Assembly (NCBI RefSeq): GCF_023016805.1
Contig: NZ_JALKCH010000005.1
Coordinates: 1 to 64,000 of the forward strand
DNA from: Ancylobacter crimeensis
GTDB lineage: Bacteria > Pseudomonadota > Alphaproteobacteria > Rhizobiales > Xanthobacteraceae
Length of the DNA stretch: 64,000 bases
Direction of reading: 5' to 3'
Under the pieces are notes generated by a model. It did not search any database and was not told the DNA's origin. It saw only the letters and a list, made by a program, of their open reading frames with translations. How positions within the stretch are numbered: the first letter of the stretch is position 1; each line of letters opens with the position of its first letter. Shown here one piece after another: positions 33,288-43,229 of this stretch. Position numbers and translations under genes: made by a program.

Positions 33288-33566
33288 CTACTGGCGGTTT
33301 TCGGGGACCGTATATTCGCCTGCGCGGATGCGATCGGCGAGGCGGGTGGCGAAGCCCGCGGCGGCTTCCTCGCCATAGGTCGAAACCAGCGAGCGGATGG
33401 CGGCAAAGAGCGCGGCCTGGGCGAGGCAGTCCTCGTCGAGGCCATCATAGATCGCCTCGTTCCACGCCTCGTCGAGATAGGCAAGCGCAGCGTGGCGCTC
33501 GTCTTCCGCCTGCTGGTCGGTCTCGCCGTCGGCGAACTGGGAGTCGAGTACGATGGACAAATGCAA
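33288..33566 (-). CDS. Conserved hypothetical protein of Hyphomicrobiales
   Basis: A 92-residue acidic helical protein (DERHAALAYLDEAWNEAIYD, then AALFAAIRSLVSTYGEEAAA). I recall similar short proteins in related genomes without a function. TTG at 33566 was preferred because GGAGA lies directly before it; a second TTG at 33560 and an ATG at 33671 are alternatives, the latter adding residues unlike the rest. No signal or membrane segment is seen. Confidence 0.6.
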   Translation of the reverse strand: MHLSIVLDSQFADGETDQQAEDERHAALAYLDEAWNEAIYDGLDEDCLAQAALFAAIRSLVSTYGEEAAAGFATRLADRIRAGEYTVPENRQ

Positions 33567-33699
33567 ATCTCCGGGCCGGCTTCTGCCTGCGCCCCGACCA
33601 TAACACGCTGCGGCAGGTCGCCCGGCCCAAGCTTGCGTAAAGGTTAACACCGGAGAGGGGCGGTTGCGCAACCCTTATGCTGCGTTGCGGCAAAAATTC

Positions 33700-34089
33700 T
33701 CAGTTGCTGCCATAGCGGGTGGCGATTTCGCGCGACAGCTTCATGCCCTCCTGCAGATAGCGGGAAGCCGCCAGCCGTGCCGAGGGCGTGCAACTGCGGT
33801 AGACCTGCGAATAGCTGTCATAGCCGCGGTTGAAGCTGGCGACGAACTGGCCGCGCCGCGGTTCCGCGGGGGTCTCCGCCTCGATCAGAGCCCGCATCTC
33901 GTCGCGCCAGCGGGTCTGCTCCTTCGCCCCGCAGAGCGGGCGCAGATAGTGCAGTGCGCCCAGCACCTCGGCGAGATGCTGCATGTCGGCATCGTAGGGC
34001 GGGGCCGCACCCTCGACCTGCTGCTGGGCGCCGAGCGGCGTGCCGACGAGCAGCAAGGGAAGAATGAGGAGCAGGGCATGCGCGCGCAT
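33700..34089 (-). CDS. TIGR02301 family exported protein
   Basis: A 129-residue protein with an N-terminal signal peptide (HALLLILPLLLVGTPLGAQ). The mature part has LAEVLGALHYLRPLCGAKEQ, then TRWRDEMRALIEAE, FNRGYDSYSQVYRSCTPSAR and a terminal helix ATRYGSN. These are marks of the TIGR02301 family, restricted mainly to Hyphomicrobiales and of unknown function. Two cysteines (in PLCG and SCTP) could pair in the periplasm. It follows a NUDIX gene, a common neighbour in this order. Confidence 0.85.
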   Translation of the reverse strand: MRAHALLLILPLLLVGTPLGAQQQVEGAAPPYDADMQHLAEVLGALHYLRPLCGAKEQTRWRDEMRALIEAETPAEPRRGQFVASFNRGYDSYSQVYRSCTPSARLAASRYLQEGMKLSREIATRYGSN

Positions 34090-34178
34090 GGCTCCCTTCC
34101 TGCCCGGCGCAGGTGGCAGGGTCAAGGCGGCAGCCGGCACGGGGCCGCGGGCCGGGGCGGCCGGTCGTAGGGCGGCAC

Positions 34179-34643
34179 TCACGGCGCGGCATCCGCCGGT
34201 GCGGCGGCGCGCGCGGCGAGGGCGGCGGCAAGGTCCACCATCTCCCCCAGCCGATCGGTGATCGGTACGGGGAGGGCGTCGGGCGCGAACCAGCCGATCT
34301 CGGTCGCCTCCGGCCCCGTCTGCGGCTCGCCGGCCCGCCACAGCGCGGTATGGACCACCACGACGAAATGGGCCGCCAGAGCGCCGGCGGGGTCCTGATG
34401 GATGATGTCCAGCGCGCCGCAGACGCCGAGGATCCGCGCATCGACCGCGACCTCCTCCATCAGCTCGCGGGCAGCGGCGTCGGCCAGCGTCTCGCCGGGT
34501 TCGACCCGCCCGCCCGGCAGGGTCCAGACACCCTTCATCGGTGCCGTGCCGCGCCGTGCCAGCAGCACGCGCCCGTCGCGGAACACCGCGGTGCTGGCGG
34601 CGAGGACCGGGCGGATGTCTGTCGCGGGGATAGGCTGGGTCAA
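34179..34643 (-). CDS. NUDIX hydrolase
   Basis: A 154-residue pyrophosphohydrolase. The Nudix box reads [20 protein letters not shown] then EV, matching Gx5Ex7REUxEE apart from an Ala at the last Gly position. [18 protein letters not shown] before it is typical of MutT/ADP-ribose pyrophosphatase-like enzymes. It could hydrolyse an oxidised nucleotide or NDP-sugar; the substrate is not predictable. It is transcribed toward the TIGR02301 gene. Confidence 0.9.
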   Translation of the reverse strand: MTQPIPATDIRPVLAASTAVFRDGRVLLARRGTAPMKGVWTLPGGRVEPGETLADAAARELMEEVAVDARILGVCGALDIIHQDPAGALAAHFVVVVHTALWRAGEPQTGPEATEIGWFAPDALPVPITDRLGEMVDLAAALAARAAAPADAAP

Positions 34644-34672
34644 GGCGGGAACTCCGATTCCGGGGGCATGCT

Positions 34673-34737
34673 AGAGCGTTTTACGTGCCGGTTGATAGGC
34701 TTTCGCGGTTGGGAAACGCTCTGATCGCTTCAACCGG
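34673..34737. repeat. Interleaved inverted repeats
   Basis: AGAGCGTTT (34673-34681) pairs with AAACGCTCT (34714-34722), and CCGGTTGA (34688-34695) with TCAACCGG (34730-34737). Both pairs are perfect and are interleaved. It resembles a dispersed intergenic element with AGAGCGTTT ends known from Hyphomicrobiales. Confidence 0.7.
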
Positions 34738-34952
34738 GAGCCCATTGAATCGAGAGCCGGATGGCGGCCGGCGGCGCAGCGGGAACGCCGCAGGATCGAA
34801 GCCCGGCACCGCCGCGGCGCGGTCCGCCGCCGGGTCGGACAGTCCGAGGCGCCCTGCCGTCCTATTCGGGCCGCAATTGCGCCAGAACTTGCTGTGGTGG
34901 CTCGGCTTGCTGTGGGGGCTTGGCTTGTCACGGGGCATGGGAGAACGGCGCC

Positions 34953-35285
34953 ATGAACGCTCGGAAAAGCAAGGAATCGCGGGCGGCGGGCCGTGCGGGC
35001 GTCAATCGTGCCGGCGCGGGTGTCCTGCTGCTTGCCGCGATGCTGCTGGCGACACCGTCGCAGGCCGGCAGCCAGCCTTTTGCGGGGCGTAATAACGCGC
35101 CGGCCAATGCGACCGCCGCCGCGAAGGATCCGCTCTGCGCCTCCTATGGCCCCGGTTTCGTCCGTGTGGCCGGGGGCAGCACCTGCGTGCGGGTGAGCGG
35201 CTCGGTGCAGTCCGATGCCTATGTCGGCTCCGGGAACACCAGCGTGAGCGGCAGCGCCACGGCGCCCGCCCTCACCACGAAATAG
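34953..35285 (+). CDS. Small exported protein with porin-like N-terminal motif
   Basis: A 110-residue protein with a hydrophobic signal segment (AGAGVLLLAAMLLATPSQAG). The mature part reads DPLCASYGPGFVRVAGGSTC, then VRVSGSVQSDAYVGSGNTSV. The CxxYGxGFxxxxGxxTCxxxxGxVxxD pattern is the start of the porin family of Hyphomicrobiales, but here the protein ends before any barrel. It is therefore a truncated porin or a stand-alone small outer-membrane-associated protein. The ATG at 34953 precedes the signal; upstream frame is unrelated. Confidence 0.6.
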   Translation: MNARKSKESRAAGRAGVNRAGAGVLLLAAMLLATPSQAGSQPFAGRNNAPANATAAAKDPLCASYGPGFVRVAGGSTCVRVSGSVQSDAYVGSGNTSVSGSATAPALTTK

Positions 35286-35295
35286 CGGGCACGGC

Positions 35296-36510
35296 CTATC
35301 GCCCGAAGGCCTCGAAATAGCGGGCGATGATGCCGGCATAGGCCGCTTTCAGCGCAACGAGTTCCGTCACCGGGGTGGATTCGTTCGCGGCATGCATGCT
35401 GGTGCCCACCGCGCCGAATTCCAGCACCGGGCAAAAATCCTTGATGAAGCGGGCGTCCGAGGTGCCACCGGTGGTGGAAAGCTCGGGTTTGCATCCGGTG
35501 GCTTCCTCGACCGCCGCCGTCACCAGCTCGACGAAGGGGCCGGGCGCGGTGAGGAAGCTGTCGCTGGAGCGGGGCTCGAACGCCACGGAAAAGTGCACCT
35601 CGTTGCCGGCGGCGCGGGTGAGGCGGCGCTCGATCTCGGCGGCCAGCGTGTCGGGCATCCACAGTTCGTTGAAACGCACATTGAAGCGCGCCTTCGCCTC
35701 GGCCGGGATGACGTTGTAGGCCGGATTGCCGACATCCACCGACACCACCTCCAGATTGGAGGCCTGGAAATGCGTCGTGCCGCCGTCGAGCCGTTCGCCC
35801 GTCAGCGCCGCGAGCAGCCGGACCATGCCGGGAATCGGGTTTTCGGCGAGGTGGGGGTAGCCGACATGGCCCTGCCGGCCATGCACCGTGAGCGTGCCCG
35901 ACAGCGAGCCGCGCCGGCCGATCTTCACCATGTCGCCCAGCGCCGCCCGGCTGGTGGGCTCGCCCAGCACGCAATGATCGATGCGCTCGTCGCGGTCGGC
36001 CATCCAGCGCAGCACCTTCTCGGTGCCGTTGACGGCCGGGCCTTCCTCGTCGCCGGTGATGAGGAAGGAGATGGAGCCGGGCAGCGCCTCGCCTGTCGCC
36101 TTCACATGGTCGATCGCCGCCGCCGCCATGGCCGCGACGCCGCCCTTCATGTCGACCGCGCCGCGGCCATGCAGCACGCCCTCCGCGATCGCACCCTCGA
36201 AGGGGGGAAAGCGCCAGTGCTCGGGATCGCCCGGAGGCACCACGTCGGTGTGGCCGGCGAAGCAGAGATTGGGCGAACGGGTGCCGAAGCGGGCATAGAG
36301 GTTCTCGACATCCGGCGTGCCGGGAGCGGAGAGCGTCATGCGGTGCACGATGAACCCCGCCGCCGCAAGGACCCCGCCCAGCAGGGTCAGCGCGCCGCCT
36401 TCGGCCGGGGTCACCGAGGCGCAGCGCACGAGGTCGCGGGCAAGGATGACGGGATCGGCGGGAGAGGGGCCGCTCGAGGGAGCGGACGGGTCGGCGGATG
36501 ATGCGGCCAT
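35296..36510 (-). CDS. dapE: Succinyl-diaminopimelate desuccinylase
   Basis: A 404-residue M20 metallopeptidase-type enzyme releasing LL-diaminopimelate for lysine and cell-wall synthesis. Metal ligands are visible in [12 protein letters not shown] (His), [10 protein letters not shown] (Asp) and [12 protein letters not shown] (catalytic and metal Glu), with a terminal [13 protein letters not shown] (His). It is about 25 residues longer than many DapE at the N-terminus because of an Ala/Ser/Pro-rich lead. Convergent with the small porin-like gene and in line with dapD, 246 bases apart. Confidence 0.97.
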   Translation of the reverse strand: MAASSADPSAPSSGPSPADPVILARDLVRCASVTPAEGGALTLLGGVLAAAGFIVHRMTLSAPGTPDVENLYARFGTRSPNLCFAGHTDVVPPGDPEHWRFPPFEGAIAEGVLHGRGAVDMKGGVAAMAAAAIDHVKATGEALPGSISFLITGDEEGPAVNGTEKVLRWMADRDERIDHCVLGEPTSRAALGDMVKIGRRGSLSGTLTVHGRQGHVGYPHLAENPIPGMVRLLAALTGERLDGGTTHFQASNLEVVSVDVGNPAYNVIPAEAKARFNVRFNELWMPDTLAAEIERRLTRAAGNEVHFSVAFEPRSSDSFLTAPGPFVELVTAAVEEATGCKPELSTTGGTSDARFIKDFCPVLEFGAVGTSMHAANESTPVTELVALKAAYAGIIARYFEAFGR

Positions 36511-36755
36511 CGGGGGCGTCTCTCTCCAGCGCGGCGTTCGGTCGGTGCGGCGGCGCCGCATGCGCGGCGCCTGAGTTGTAACGGGGCTTGCCGCCGGGCG
36601 GAACCGCGCCGGGCGGCACGATGTCGTCATACCGGATGGCTCCGGCCGACCCGGCGTGCGCCCGGCCGGGGGGCCTCATCCACCGGGCGTGCGATCCCGG
36701 CCGGGGCTGCGCCTGGGCCGGGATGACGCCACCGGGATGACGCCACGTGAAAGGC

Positions 36756-37598
36756 TCAGTCGCGCAGCAGGTCGTTGATCGCGGTCTTGGCGCGGGTCTG
36801 GGCGTCGACCCGCTTCACGATCACCGCGCAGGCGAGCGAGGGGCCCGGCGTGCCGTCCGGCAAAGGCTTGCCCGGCAGCGCGCCCGGCACCACCACCGAA
36901 TAGGCCGGCACCTCGCCGACGAAGACCTCGCCGGTCGCCCGGTCGACGATCTTGGTGGTGGAGGACAGGAACACGCCCATGGCGAGCACCGCGCCGGTCC
37001 GCACGATCACGCCCTCGACCACCTCGGAGCGGGCGCCGATGAAGCAGTCGTCCTCGATGATGACAGGGCCGGCCTGCAGCGGCTCCAGCACGCCGCCGAT
37101 GCCGACGCCGCCGGACAGGTGCACGTTCTTCCCGATCTGCGCGCAGGAACCGACGGTGGCCCAGGTGTCGACCATGGTGCTTTCGCCGACATGGGCGCCG
37201 AGATTCACGAAGGACGGCATCAGCACCACATTCGGCGCGATATAGGCCGAGCGGCGCACGATGGAGCCGGGCACGGCGCGGAAGCCGGCCGCGCGGAACT
37301 CGGCCGCCCCCCAGCCGTCGAACTTCGAGGGAACCTTGTCCCACCAGTGCGCGCCGCCGGGGCCGCCCGGGATCGGGGCCATGTCGTTGAGACGGAAGGA
37401 CAGCAGCACCGCCTTCTTGAGCCACTGATTGACGGTCCAGTTGCCGTCGGCGCCCTGTTCGGCGACCCGGGCCTTGCCGGCATCGAGCAGGGTCAGCGCT
37501 TCGTTCACGGCGTGGCGGATGTCGCCGCCGGTCTCGAAATTGACCTCGGCGCGCTTCTCGAACGCGTCCTCGATGATGGTCTGCAACTGGCTGGACAT
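36756..37598 (-). CDS. dapD: Tetrahydrodipicolinate N-succinyltransferase
   Basis: A 280-residue left-handed beta-helix acyltransferase that succinylates tetrahydrodipicolinate. Hexapeptide-repeat sequence is clear from [20 protein letters not shown] through [20 protein letters not shown]. The N-terminal helical domain and the tail with [18 protein letters not shown] match DapD. It supplies the substrate of DapE, the next gene on the same strand. No missing parts. Confidence 0.98.
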   Translation of the reverse strand: MSSQLQTIIEDAFEKRAEVNFETGGDIRHAVNEALTLLDAGKARVAEQGADGNWTVNQWLKKAVLLSFRLNDMAPIPGGPGGAHWWDKVPSKFDGWGAAEFRAAGFRAVPGSIVRRSAYIAPNVVLMPSFVNLGAHVGESTMVDTWATVGSCAQIGKNVHLSGGVGIGGVLEPLQAGPVIIEDDCFIGARSEVVEGVIVRTGAVLAMGVFLSSTTKIVDRATGEVFVGEVPAYSVVVPGALPGKPLPDGTPGPSLACAVIVKRVDAQTRAKTAINDLLRD

Positions 37599-37706
37599 GG
37601 CTCACTCTCTCAAAACGGCAGGCGGTACGCAGGGCGCGCCGCACTTGGGACAGCGGGAACATCGCTGTCAACGGGGTTGTGGGGCGCGGCCGGGATCCGC
37701 GCCGGT

Positions 37707-38489
37707 TCAGCGCTTCAGCCCGGCGAGGAAGAACGCGAGGTCGTCGGTGACGAAATCGACATGGGTGGCGTCGAAGCCCTCATTCTCCCACGCCTCGCGG
37801 GTGGGAGCGGCCGGCGCGGCGGCGTGCGGCACCACCAGCACGGTCTTCATGCCGAGCATGGCGGGCACTTCGAGATTGCGCGAGAGGTCCTCGAACATCG
37901 CGGCCCGGGTCGGCTCCACCGCGAAGGCGTCGAGGAAGCGGCGATAGGCCGGTTCCTGGGGCTTCGGGTGGAATTCGGCGGCGACGATGTCGTGCACGTC
38001 GGCGAAATGCGCGGTGATGCCGAGCTTGTCGAGCACCTGCCGGGCATGGTGGCGCGAGCCGTTGGTGTAGATGAGCTTGCGCCCCGGCAGGCCCGCCAGC
38101 GCCTCGCCCAGCGCCGGGGCGGGGTCGAGCGAGGCGAGGTCGATGGAGTGGACATGGGCGAGGAACGCCGCCGGGTCCATGCCGTGCTCGATCATCAGCC
38201 CGCGCAGCGAGGTGCCGTATTGCCGGTAATAGCTCTTCTGCAGCGCGAAGGCTTCCTCCAGCGTGAGCCCGAGGAAATTCGCGATGTAGCTCTTCATCCG
38301 CTCGTCGATCTGCCGCCACAGGTCGATGCCGGGCGGATAGAGCGTGTTGTCGAGATCGAACACCCAGGTATCGACGTGGGAGAAGGCGTCGATGGGGGAA
38401 AACGCGTCGGCGGAGGCGGGCGCATCCATGGTCGCGGCGGCGTCGGAGTGAGCGGGGCGGGCGTCGTCAGGCGGGGAAGCGTGGGTCAT
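37707..38489 (-). CDS. Pyrimidine 5'-nucleotidase-like HAD hydrolase
   Basis: A 260-residue HAD phosphatase. WVFDLDNTLYPP is motif I with the nucleophile Asp, LIYTNGSRHHA motif II, and HPKPQEPAYR with FEDLSRNLEVPAM motifs III and IV. YPPGIDLWRQIDERMKSYI is typical of the SDT1-like pyrimidine nucleotidase branch. The Ala/Asp-rich lead of about 40 residues before the domain is unusual; the ATG at 38489 is used. It lies between dapD and argB, a conserved order in the group. Confidence 0.88.
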   Translation of the reverse strand: MTHASPPDDARPAHSDAAATMDAPASADAFSPIDAFSHVDTWVFDLDNTLYPPGIDLWRQIDERMKSYIANFLGLTLEEAFALQKSYYRQYGTSLRGLMIEHGMDPAAFLAHVHSIDLASLDPAPALGEALAGLPGRKLIYTNGSRHHARQVLDKLGITAHFADVHDIVAAEFHPKPQEPAYRRFLDAFAVEPTRAAMFEDLSRNLEVPAMLGMKTVLVVPHAAAPAAPTREAWENEGFDATHVDFVTDDLAFFLAGLKR

Positions 38490-38567
38490 GATGTCCTTCG
38501 TGTCGCGGCGCAGTCTAGCCGGGCGCACCGCCGGCCGCCATCCCGCCCATGCGTGCCCCCGGCGTTC

Positions 38568-39050
38568 CTAGCGGCCCAGCGCCTCGCGCAGGCGGGCGAA
38601 GGCGGCGTCGGCGCGGGCGCGGTCGGCGTGGTGGCCGAGCGGCACCGCCGAGCCGTCCGGCAGGCGCACGAAGACGCGGTAGACGGTGCCGCCATCGGCA
38701 TCCGGCGCCCGGTTCAGCCAAGGCTGCAGCGCCTCGCGGCTGAAGCGGCGGCGGCGGATGCCGAACAGGCCGATCTGAACCAGCTCCGCCTCGTCGCCGA
38801 CAAGGGCGAGCGAGGCATAGGGCCGGCGCAGCGCGTCGCGCGTCATCCATATGCCCATGATGAGGAGCAGGCCGAGCGCGAGGCCTACCAGCAGGTCGGG
38901 CACCAGCCCGGCCGGGCCGTGGCCGGTGACCAGGGCGACCATAAGCCCGCCGAGCACGAGGAGCCAGAGAAGGCTCACCGCCCAGCTGCGCGGGCCTTCC
39001 AGATTGCGCACCACGACGCGGCGCTTCGGCCTCGTCTCTTTCTTCGCCAC
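38568..39050 (-). CDS. Two-TM membrane protein with cytoplasmic PH-like tail
   Basis: A 160-residue protein. A basic N-terminus (KKETRPKRRVVVRN) precedes two membrane helices (SWAVSLLWLLVLGGLMVALV and LLVGLALGLLLIMGIWM). The C-terminal soluble half (LALVGDEAELVQIGLFGIRR to GTVYRVFVRLPDGSAVPLGH) could be a PH-like beta domain. Conserved unknown family as far as I can tell. It lies between argB and the HAD gene in the same direction. Confidence 0.7.
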   Translation of the reverse strand: MAKKETRPKRRVVVRNLEGPRSWAVSLLWLLVLGGLMVALVTGHGPAGLVPDLLVGLALGLLLIMGIWMTRDALRRPYASLALVGDEAELVQIGLFGIRRRRFSREALQPWLNRAPDADGGTVYRVFVRLPDGSAVPLGHHADRARADAAFARLREALGR

Positions 39051-39274
39051 GCTCTGCCGTCCATCCGCCTGCCGGCCCTACCTTCGACCGCCGGGGCAGG
39101 ATTCGGCAAGTGGGATGTGCACAGCCTGCGATGTGCGCGGAGCCGGCAAGCGGGGGGCAGGACGGGAAGGGCCGCGGGCCGCGACCCATGGCGGCGGCGG
39201 CGATGCCCGGCTTGCGCCGGGCACGACACGGGTTCGGACGGGACGGGGCGGTTTCCGCGCCCGTCCCCTGGCTC

Positions 39275-40186
39275 TCAGCGGCGGATCAGCGTGCCGGCAC
39301 CGAGGTCGGTCAAGAGCTCCAGCAGCACCGCATGGGGCACCTTGCCGTCGAGGATCACCACGCCCTCCACGCCTTGCTCCAGCGCGTAGATGCAGGTTTC
39401 CACCTTCGGGATCATGCCGCCCGAAATGGTGCCATCGGCGATCAGCGCGCGCGCCTCCGCGATGGTGAGCTCCTTGATGAGCTCCTTGTTGCGATCGAGC
39501 ACGCCCGGAACGTCGGTGAGCAGCAGCAGGCGCTTGGCCCCGAGCGCACCGGCGATGGCGCCGGCGAAGGTGTCGGCGTTCACGTTGAAGGTGCCGCCCT
39601 CCATGCCCGTCGCCACCGGCGCCAGCACCGGGATGAGCTCGCGGCCGAGGATCTGGTCGAGCACGGTGGTGTCCACCGTCTCCGGCTCGCCGACGAAGCC
39701 GAGGTCGATCTCGTGCTCCTCCTTCGAGGTCGGGTCGACGACGGAGCGCGTCACCTTGGCGGCGCGCACCATGTTGCCGTCCTTGCCGGACAGCCCCAGC
39801 GCCTTGCCGCCGGCCTCGTTGATGAAGCCGACGATCTGCTTGTTGATGGAGCCGGCCAGCACCATCTCGACGATCTCGACGGTCGCCTTATCGGTGATGC
39901 GCAGGCCCGCGGCGAATTCCGACTTGATGCCGAGCTTGTTCAGCATGGCGCCGATCTGCGGGCCGCCGCCGTGAACCACCACCGGGTTCACGCCGGACTG
40001 CTCGAGCAGGACGATGTCCTGCGCGAAATCCCGCGCCACCTGTTCGTCGCCCATGGCGTGGCCGCCATATTTCACCACGACGATGGCGTCGTCGTAACGC
40101 TGCATGTGCGGCAGCGCCTGCACCAGCACGCGGGCCTTGGCGTGCTCGTCGATGGTGTCGGCGATCTTGTCGGTTTCGGTGCTCAT
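39275..40186 (-). CDS. argB: Acetylglutamate kinase
   Basis: A 303-residue amino-acid kinase for the second step of arginine synthesis. [20 protein letters not shown] carries the Lys-Gly-Gly-type phosphate loop, [20 protein letters not shown] the acetylglutamate site, and [12 protein letters not shown] and [14 protein letters not shown] the nucleotide site. An N-terminal helix of the arginine-sensitive type ([20 protein letters not shown]) suggests feedback inhibition. It is divergent from the MATE gene. Confidence 0.98.
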   Translation of the reverse strand: MSTETDKIADTIDEHAKARVLVQALPHMQRYDDAIVVVKYGGHAMGDEQVARDFAQDIVLLEQSGVNPVVVHGGGPQIGAMLNKLGIKSEFAAGLRITDKATVEIVEMVLAGSINKQIVGFINEAGGKALGLSGKDGNMVRAAKVTRSVVDPTSKEEHEIDLGFVGEPETVDTTVLDQILGRELIPVLAPVATGMEGGTFNVNADTFAGAIAGALGAKRLLLLTDVPGVLDRNKELIKELTIAEARALIADGTISGGMIPKVETCIYALEQGVEGVVILDGKVPHAVLLELLTDLGAGTLIRR

Positions 40187-40445
40187 CGGCGGATCGGTCC
40201 TCGCCCGGAGGGCTCAAGCGGATCACGGCGTCGGGTGACGCGGTCGAAAAGGCGTGTGCGGCGGCGTATCGTTCCCGCACCCGGCCTGTTGCAGCAGGCG
40301 GATGGGGCAGGTTTCGGGCGCGCTGCCTATAACCGATTTGTGTGACGCTTCTCAATTGCCGCGTTCACGGCTTGCGGGTCTGCACGCGATGCTTCGCATC
40401 CCGACGCCTTGTCGCGGTGGCGTGGCCGGTGCCATATCGCTGCCC

Positions 40446-41927
40446 ATGACCGATCACGGCACGCCCTCCCGTTCCTCCGCCCGTTCTCCCGCCGCGACGT
40501 CGCTCGCCGCGGCCGATGCGCGGGGACGCTTCCTCACCGGCTCGACCCTGCGCCATGTCGCGGTGATGGCGGCCACAGGGTCGGTCGGCCTCGTCGCGGT
40601 GTTCATCGTCGACCTGCTGAACCTCTTCTACATCTCGCTGCTCGGCGAGCAGGAGCTGGCGGCGGCGATCGGCTATTCCGGCACGCTGATGTTCTTCACC
40701 ACCTCGATGGCGGTCGGCATCATGATCGCGGCCTCGGCCGTGGTCTCGCGCGCCATCGGCGCCGGGCGGCCGGAGGAGGCGCGCCGGCTTGCCGCCTCCT
40801 CGCTGGTCTACATGGTGCTCGGCACGCTGCTGGTCACCGCGCTCGCGATGCCGGGGCAGGATGCGCTGCTCGGGGTGCTGGGGGCGAGCGGGCGCACGCG
40901 GGACGTGGCGAACGGCTTCCTCCACATCGTACTGCCCTCCACCGCGATCCTCGGCATCGGCATGGCGACCTCCGGCATCCTGCGCGCGGTGGGCGACGCG
41001 CGGCGCGCCATGTGGGTGACGCTGGCCGGCGGTCTCGCCACCGCGGTGCTCGACCCCATCTTCATCCTCGCGCTCGGCTGGGGCGTTGAGGGGGCGGCCT
41101 TCGTCTCGGTGGTGTCGCGCCTCATGATGGCGGGCTACGGCCTCTATGCCACCGTGAAGGTGCACGATCTCGTGGCGCGCCCGAGCGTGGCCGGCTTCCT
41201 CGCCGATGCACGGCCGATCTCGGCGATCGCGGTGCCGGCGGTGCTCACCAATGTCGCGACCCCCGTCGGCAATGGCTACATGACGTTCGCGCTCGCCGCC
41301 CATGGCGATGCGGCGGTGGCAGCCTGGGCGGTGATCGGGCGCATTATCCCGGTCGCCTTCGGGCCGATCTTCGCGCTCACCGGCGCCATCGGGCCGATCA
41401 TCGGGCAGAATGTGGGGGCGGGGCAGTACCCCCGCGTGCGGCAGGCGCTAATGGACTGCCTGAAGCTGACCATCGCCTATGTGGTGGCGGTATGGGGGCT
41501 GATGGCTCTGGACTGGCATCCGATCGCGACCTCCTTCGGCCTGTCGGCGGAAGGGGCGGATCTGGTGGGCTTCTTCTGCGTCTATGCGGCGGGCAGCTTC
41601 ATCTTCATCGGCGCGCTGTTCGTGGCGAATGCTTCGTTCAACAATCTCGGCGCGCCGCTGCTGTCCACCGTCTTCAACTGGGGGCGGGCGACGCTCGGCA
41701 CCATTCCCTTCGTGATGCTCGGCGGCCGGTTGTGGGGCGCGGAAGGCGTCATCGCCGGGCAGGCGGTGGGCTCGCTCGCCTTCGGTGCGGTGGCGCTGGT
41801 CTTCGCCTTCCGGCAGGTCGGCCGTCTCGCCGCGCGCGCCGCGCCTCCGCCGAAGTCCGATCCGGTGGGCACGGCCGCGGTGCCGCCCTTCGCCCGGCCG
41901 GAAGATGCCGCCGCGATCGAGCCGTAG
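40446..41927 (+). CDS. MATE family efflux transporter
   Basis: A 493-residue inner-membrane antiporter with twelve predicted helices in two repeats. The GTLMFFTTSMAVGIMIAASA region and the second-half ALTGAIGPIIGQNVGAGQYP motif are MATE signatures. It should export cationic or toxic compounds using sodium or proton gradient; the substrate is unknown. The ATG at 40446 was chosen because it directly precedes the soluble Ser/Ala-rich tail of normal size; the open frame upstream overlaps the argB promoter. Confidence 0.9.
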   Translation: MTDHGTPSRSSARSPAATSLAAADARGRFLTGSTLRHVAVMAATGSVGLVAVFIVDLLNLFYISLLGEQELAAAIGYSGTLMFFTTSMAVGIMIAASAVVSRAIGAGRPEEARRLAASSLVYMVLGTLLVTALAMPGQDALLGVLGASGRTRDVANGFLHIVLPSTAILGIGMATSGILRAVGDARRAMWVTLAGGLATAVLDPIFILALGWGVEGAAFVSVVSRLMMAGYGLYATVKVHDLVARPSVAGFLADARPISAIAVPAVLTNVATPVGNGYMTFALAAHGDAAVAAWAVIGRIIPVAFGPIFALTGAIGPIIGQNVGAGQYPRVRQALMDCLKLTIAYVVAVWGLMALDWHPIATSFGLSAEGADLVGFFCVYAAGSFIFIGALFVANASFNNLGAPLLSTVFNWGRATLGTIPFVMLGGRLWGAEGVIAGQAVGSLAFGAVALVFAFRQVGRLAARAAPPPKSDPVGTAAVPPFARPEDAAAIEP

Positions 41928-41933
41928 CGCCCC

Positions 41934-42458
41934 TCAGATCAGATGGAGCGCCCCGGCCGCGGCGCCGAGCGCGAGCATCCAGATCGGGCTCAGCCGGGTG
42001 AAGAACAACACCAGCGCCGAGACGAGGGTGAGCGCCACCGCGCCGTAGCTGCGCGCCGCCCCTTCCGCCAGCAGCGTGCCGCTCGCCGCGATCAGCCCGA
42101 TGGTCATCGGCACCAGCCCGGCCTGCAGCGCCCGGCGCCAGCGCGCGGCGCGGAACCGGTGCCACGCCCCGCCCACCGCATAGGCCAGCAGGCAGGTCGG
42201 CCCGCACATGGCGAGGGTCGTCGCCAGCGCTCCGGCCAGCCCGGCGACATGCCAGCCGATCAGCGTCACCACCAGCACGTTCGGCCCCGGCGAGGCCTGC
42301 GCGATGGCGAAGGCCTGCGCGAACTGGGCATCGCTCATCCAGCCCGCGCCCACCACCTGCCGGTGCATCTCCGGCAGCACCGCATTGGCGCCGCCCACCG
42401 CGAACAGCGAGATCATGAGGAAATGCGCGACCAGCGCGGGAATCGGATCGACCTTCAT
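41934..42458 (-). CDS. Chromate transporter half (ChrA family), second gene
   Basis: A 174-residue membrane protein of the short-chain ChrA group. MISLFAVGGANAVLPEMHRQ and AQAFAIAQASPGPNVLVVTL are the conserved signature with GPN. It forms a functional unit with the partner half encoded just upstream: its ATG overlaps the partner's stop by four bases. The pair would export chromate or a similar oxyanion across the inner membrane; no chrB-like regulator is seen nearby. Confidence 0.88.
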   Translation of the reverse strand: MKVDPIPALVAHFLMISLFAVGGANAVLPEMHRQVVGAGWMSDAQFAQAFAIAQASPGPNVLVVTLIGWHVAGLAGALATTLAMCGPTCLLAYAVGGAWHRFRAARWRRALQAGLVPMTIGLIAASGTLLAEGAARSYGAVALTLVSALVLFFTRLSPIWMLALGAAAGALHLI

Positions 42459-43075
42459 GGCGCACCGCTCTTCCGTGCCGCTCGCGCGATCTGCCACCAG
42501 GCGAGCGCGACCGAGACCGGGGCGATGGTCAGCATCACCGGCACCAGCGGCAGGCCGAGCCCGGCGACCGCGCCATAGGCGGCGAACGCGACCGCCGCCG
42601 CATGGACGGTCGGCCGGCGCCAGATCGTTTCCGCCATGCGCCCGGCCATCGCTAGCACCAGCCCCGCGGCGGCGGCGGCAAGGCCGGCCAGCACGTCGCG
42701 CAGGATGGCGACATCGGCATAGCGGGTGAAGAGGGCGCCCAGCGTGATGACGATGGCCATGGGCACCAGCGTCAGCCCCAGCACCGCCACCAGCGCCCCG
42801 ACCGGCCCGCGGAAGCGTCCGCCGATGACCACGGCGAGATTGACGATGTTCGGGCCGGGGAGGAACTGGGCGAGGCCGACCAGCTCGACGAACTCCTCCG
42901 GGCTCACCCATTGGTAGCGCTCCACCACGGCGCGGCGGGCGATGGGCAGCACCCCGCCAAAGGCTACCACCGCCACCGAAAGGAAGCCGACGAACAGATC
43001 GCGCAGGCTCGGCGCGGGGCGTGCGTCGGGGGACAGGGGAGCGGTCGGTTCGGCTGTGGCGTCGGGCAGGGACAT
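42455..43075 (-). CDS. Chromate transporter half (ChrA family), first gene
   Basis: A 206-residue membrane protein paralogous to the next gene. FVGFLSVAVVAFGGVLPIAR and GLAQFLPGPNIVNLAVVIGG are the ChrA marks, and GPVGALVAVLGLTLVP follows. Two short genes replace the single two-domain ChrA of other bacteria. ATG at 43075 gives a short Pro/Ala-rich cytoplasmic lead. Convergent upstream to nothing; divergent from mmcB. Confidence 0.88.
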   Translation of the reverse strand: MSLPDATAEPTAPLSPDARPAPSLRDLFVGFLSVAVVAFGGVLPIARRAVVERYQWVSPEEFVELVGLAQFLPGPNIVNLAVVIGGRFRGPVGALVAVLGLTLVPMAIVITLGALFTRYADVAILRDVLAGLAAAAAGLVLAMAGRMAETIWRRPTVHAAAVAFAAYGAVAGLGLPLVPVMLTIAPVSVALAWWQIARAARKSGAP

Positions 43076-43229
43076 CGGCAGGCTCGGGCGGGGCACGCCA
43101 CCTGCTTAGAGCACGCCGATCCGCTTGCACAGATCGACGAAGGACGTTCCGCTGCGGCGCCCCGCCCGCGTCGTGCAAGCGGCCGCCATGGAGGTTTCGC
43201 TGCCGCGGAGGCAGGGGTATAAGGGGAAC

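Noticed and set aside
36747-39389. 880-codon plus-strand frame opposite dapD and the HAD gene
   Set aside because: Antisense to two well-defined enzymes; no own domain or ribosome site.
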